A DNA stretch of 11,813 nt from Monoraphidium neglectum (taxonomy: Eukaryota > Chlorophyta > Chlorophyceae > Sphaeropleales > Selenastraceae). The notes beneath the pieces were generated by a model. That model had not been told where the DNA came from and searched no databases. It worked only from the letters and a program-made list of their open reading frames with translations. The position numbers were made by a program, and so were the translations under genes. The DNA is taken from NCBI RefSeq assembly GCF_000611645.1, contig NW_014012586.1, positions 1 through 11,813 of the forward strand, in the 5' to 3' direction. Numbering within the stretch: position 1 is the first letter of the stretch; each line of letters starts with the position of its first letter. Shown here one piece after another: positions 8,927-11,813 of the stretch.

Positions 8927-10131
8927 GAGGGGCGCGCTTGGCGGCCAAAAAGAGGAAGAACAAAACAACAAGGGCTTATTCGGTAGGTGGTGTATGGCCC
9001 AGGAAGATGTCCTCAGGTCCCTTAGCCAGCCGTCCCGCGTCAGAGGCGCCCGTCGTCACGTCCCCGGGACGGTGCGGGCCGAATCTGCAAGTCAAGGGCC
9101 GTGTTGGGAAAGAAGGGGGGTGTGCCCGCCACAGGTGAGGCACCAGCAAGGTCGCGTGTGCGTGACGGCGCCGTGCGCGGCAAGGGTTCCTGTTGCGTCC
9201 GTCCGCTAGCCCCCCGTGTTCACCCCTCCTGTCTCGCCTCCCCTTCCCATCTCCGTACAATTGCCCCCCCAACCCGCGGAGCACTCCCCTCTGCTGTAGT
9301 GGTTGTCGTGGTGGTGTGTGTGTGTCGAAGTGATGGAGACGAGCGGTCGGCTGGGACCTTCACTTCCATTCGAACAGCTGTGGCCTGCCCATTTCCCAGC
9401 GGAGTTCGCACAGTGCAGGAACAGTGAAATGGCCCATGACGATGGGTTTGGAGGCGTGTAACGCACTCACCCGAGGCCTATGAAGGCCATTAAAACAACC
9501 ACGACGTAGCATAAACAGGCGGGCCCCACGCCGGCCATTGTTCGACACGAGCGAGGACGGTGTGCACCGTGCCCGGACACACAGGTCGACAAAACTGCCT
9601 GCGTCGCAAGATGAGAAGAATGAAAACCTCAATTCTACAGCTGCATATCACGCGACAAGCACGTGCAGGTACCTACAGAGCGTCCGAGACGTCCGGAACA
9701 AGCAGAATGTAGTCTGAGTGTCAGAGCAAAGCACAAATGCGGTCGTACACAAAGCGTAAAGTTGCGTGTATGCCTACATATCATAAGCCGCACTTCTGCT
9801 CACACTTGAACATGGTTGAGTAAGCCACCTTGTGTTTGGGCCGAGTCACCCAGCTGTGTTCACAGCAGCCAATTGGATGCAGCAGCGGCGCCTGCAGAAA
9901 GGGGCTCACTAGGGCTCAGGGGTGCATGTCCTTTGCAATCTCAGCAATCAGCTGGGATGCTGCATGCACAACAACCACTCCATGCAGCGGATGGTTGAAG
10001 GATTGGCGCCTGGCGGTTTTCATGCGTTTCTTGCACCAATAGCACAGCGTGCTGGCCGGCTGAAAATCGAGATGGGACCGAAGGGACAGAGAGCACGAGC
10101 TGCCAAATGAGGAACACGTACTCAATCTCAC
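8927..10131. other. Stretch between genes D and C; no supported gene
   Basis: About 1.2 kb with only short or compositionally poor open frames on either strand. On the - strand there is a fair acceptor before 9080 followed by an open frame (FGPHRPGDVTTGASDAGRLA...) ending in TAA, and an ATG frame MGHFTVPALCELRWEMGRP at about 9435 whose phase would fit it. On the - strand just below gene C a frame ends LHGVVVVHAASQLIAEIAKD. These could be further exons of D or C, but none could be joined convincingly. A GT-rich run lies at about 9297-9327. Confidence 0.45.
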
Positions 10132-10625
10132 CTGTAACAGACGGCGATGGCCGGCTCAATGTATGCGGTGCAAGTGTTGATTGCAACCGCCTCAAACTCA
10201 GCCGCCCTCGCCCGAAGGCCTGCAGCACCTGCCGTCGCGTTCGAAAGCGCGTCGATAGAGATGTCAGCGAGCGCCACCGCGTCCGACCGCAACACGAAGA
10301 GCGCGCTTGAATGGACGGCTTGGTTCGCTGTGCCGATTGGTACAGACAAAACAGGAGGCACCACTGGCTGTTTCCTGGCCCACGCGGCACTGTCGCACAG
10401 CCACGACCCTTCCGCGGCGTCTGTGTCGCCTTTGGCCCCGACCTGTGGCAGATGATAGCAGCGATCATACTAGCACAAGCTATACTGTTCATGAAAGCTG
10501 GCTGTGGTTGTCTACACTGGCTGCGCAGCGACTGCCTGTGCAACAAAGGACACTGCAAACATCACAACTAGCAAGATGTGCAAGAAGGGCATCATGTGTC
10601 TAATGTATATGTAAATCTTATCCAT
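10132..10625 (-). CDS. Gene C: secreted protein with signal peptide, unknown family (3' end uncertain)
   Basis: Exon 10625-10518 starts at ATG (MDKIYIYIRH, with a second Met pair at 10595/10592) and encodes a classic signal peptide: a hydrophobic core FLHILLVVMFAVSFVAQ followed by AVAAQP, with likely cleavage after AVAA. A GTGTAG donor and CCACAG acceptor join it in phase 0 to exon 10442-10132, 103 open codons: EGSWLCDSAAW, then PPVLSVPIGTANQ, then ALADISIDALSNATAG, then AINTCTAYIEPAIAVCY. The 75-base intron is shorter than others here, so the exact junction may differ. The second exon ends at a good GTGAGA donor in phase 2; unspliced, it would stop one codon later at TGA. Either that is the end, or the gene continues, possibly into gene B. 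Cys and an N-A-T site fit an extracellular protein. Confidence 0.58.
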
Positions 10626-10636
10626 ATGACGAGGAT
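10626..10636. promoter_or_regulatory. 11-base gap between divergent start codons of gene C and RMI1
   Basis: The gene C ATG (10625, -) and the RMI1 ATG (10637, +) face away from each other across 11 bases. Any promoter must therefore overlap coding sequence, or the two transcripts have overlapping 5' ends. No TATA-like box or other element could be assigned. If gene C starts at its internal Met (10595) the gap is 41 bases, still far too short for a conventional promoter. Confidence 0.45.
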
Positions 10637-11707
10637 ATGGAGCATGCTGTGGAGGGTATGTTGCGCAGTGAGTTTGGATTCGCGCCTGATCACTCCTGGC
10701 TCGAGGCATGCCTGGCGCACCTTAGCAGAGAAGTACCAGGTTTAAGCTCCATGGGTTCTCAGGAGCAGCTGCAGCTCGTTCTGGAGCAGCTACTTGCGGC
10801 CGACTTGCATCGCGCAGGCGCCGGCGGTGTGCTGCCCAACATAGCGCAAATGCACAAGCAGCCGGTTGAGGGGCGGTTCCTGCTGCAAGTGGACGAGGTA
10901 GTCAACATCGCAGCTGCATGGAAGGAACGGTGAGCGCCATGGGCGCCCTGCTGAGTTGACGTGCAGTTGCACCAATTGCAGCGCCTCAGCAGTGGTCCTG
11001 GCAGATGTTGCACAGGGGCCGCCACGTGTTTGTGCAGTCATCAATTCGGCGAGCTGGCAGAGCGTCTCTCGCTCCTCGTGCCTGACCGTTGCTCCTCAGG
11101 TACAATGCGGCGCGCCCCGGCGACCGCTGCCTCAAGCTGCGGCTGACGGACGGGCGGCAAGCGATCGTGGCAATCGAGCACGCGCCTATCCCAGACCTTC
11201 AGGTTCACCTTCCTGCGGGAACGAAGGTGCGGCACACTGCTGTGTACCTGCCTGCCGCTTGCTGTAGCGGTGGCATTGCAATTCACAGTGGGCCAAACAT
11301 GCTGCGCGCCACTTCGCACGCCCCGGCGCATCACAGAATGCGAGAAACGGCAGCAGGTGCTGCGGGAGTGCCACGCGACTCCAGGCCACTGAATGGCTCT
11401 GCTTTCCTCTCATGTGTGCTGTCACATGCTTCAACGTCCAACAGGTCGTCATCAGCTCCGCCTTCGTCCGACGCGGCCTGCTGCTGCTGCAGCCACACAA
11501 CATAAGGGTTCTGGGCGGCCGCGTGCATGCATTGGAGGAAGCCAGGGAGAAGCTGGTGGCTCATTGGTCGCAGCCGGCAGACCATCGCGAGCAGAGACGT
11601 GGCGCCCAACAGACCTATGACGAGGCGGCTGCGGCAGCCTGGGGACCGGCGCAGCAGCAACAGCCACTGCCTGGACAGGCAATCCAGCAGCATGGGCGGG
11701 GCGGGGT

Positions 11708-11745
<38 letters not shown>

Positions 11746-11813
11746 GGCCGCAGCAGGGGCAGCAGCAGGGGCAGCAGCAGGGGCAGCAGCAGGGGCAGCA
11801 GCAGGGGCAGCAG
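10637..11813 (+). CDS. RMI1: RMI1, RecQ-mediated genome instability protein 1, 5' part (3' end outside window)
   Basis: Structural partner of RecQ helicase and topoisomerase III in the complex that dissolves double Holliday junctions in the nucleus. Exons 10637-10929, 11100-11226 and 11445-11813 (introns 170 and 218 bases; GTGAGC and GTGCGG donors; the split codon gives Arg98) encode at least 263 residues. Residues 1-98 form the N-terminal helical part, with SWLEACLAHL matching the W-L-E-A-C core of the family and FLLQVDEVVNIA the end of that domain. Residues 99-195 are the OB-fold: CLKLRLTDGRQ, AIEHAPIPDLQVHLPAGTK, then VRRGLLLLQPHNIRVLGGRV, all strongly family-like. After residue 195 the protein becomes Gln-rich and leaves the window in a repeat. 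The start is the first Met after an in-frame TAA at 10601 and gives an N-terminus of about the usual family length. Confidence 0.93.
11709..11813 (+). repeat. CAG tract and 12-base GGGCAGCAGCAG repeat in the RMI1 coding sequence
   Basis: Twelve consecutive CAG codons (11709-11744) are followed by GGGCCG and then by tandem GGG-CAG-CAG-CAG units up to the window edge. In frame this encodes Gln12, then Gly-Pro, then repeated Gly-Gln3. It is a low-complexity extension after the OB-fold and is probably length-variable. Confidence 0.95.

Noticed and set aside
10070..10131. A 32-base intron at 10131-10100 extending gene C into a frame ending in IAEIAKDMHP
   Set aside because: The phase fits, but 32 bases is far shorter than any other intron here and too short for normal splicing.
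9941..10558. 205-residue - strand frame across gene C
   Set aside because: It runs through the predicted intron and in another frame from the signal-peptide exon and its phase-matched second exon; the content is Arg/Ser-rich shadow sequence.

Overview
This is a GC-rich nuclear genomic fragment, most likely from a green alga (chlorophyte, possibly Chlorella-like). The reasons are dense introns of about 160-305 bases with GTGAG/GTGCG donors and GCAG-type acceptors, long Gly/Ala/Arg-rich and CAG-encoded Gln tracts, GT-rich microsatellites, and TGTAA polyadenylation motifs about 95 bases after two predicted stop codons. Nothing looks bacterial or organellar. All gene models below were built by eye from splice motifs, phase agreement and protein sense, with no transcript or database support.

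Layout. The left end (2-2452, + strand) is the 3' part of a RecQ-family DNA helicase, in four exons: the end of helicase domain 2 with motifs V and VI, a RecQ zinc-binding region, an RGG/acidic low-complexity stretch, then a helical C-terminus closed by what looks like a TFIIS N-terminal (LW) domain. The right end (10637-11813, + strand) is the 5' part of RMI1, an OB-fold protein that partners RecQ helicase and topoisomerase III; it runs off the window in a CAG-encoded Gln tract.

Between them, on the - strand, lie at least four groups of exons (given 3' to 5' along the + strand): gene A (3337-5232), gene B (6298-8056), gene D (8306-8926) and gene C (10132-10625). A, B and C look secreted or extracellular: C opens with a clear signal peptide, and all three carry scattered Cys and N-X-S/T sites. 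None could be assigned to a named family. D is a small protein of unknown function. Gene boundaries in this block are not settled; B lacks a visible start and could belong to a longer transcript.

Functionally, two genome-maintenance genes whose products could meet in a RecQ-Top3-RMI1 type complex flank a block of probable cell-surface genes. RMI1 and gene C are divergent, with start codons only 11 bases apart. The helicase and gene A are convergent. The stretches 2453-3336, 5233-6297 and 8927-10131 show no gene that I can support; the second is rich in alternating GT/CA sequence.
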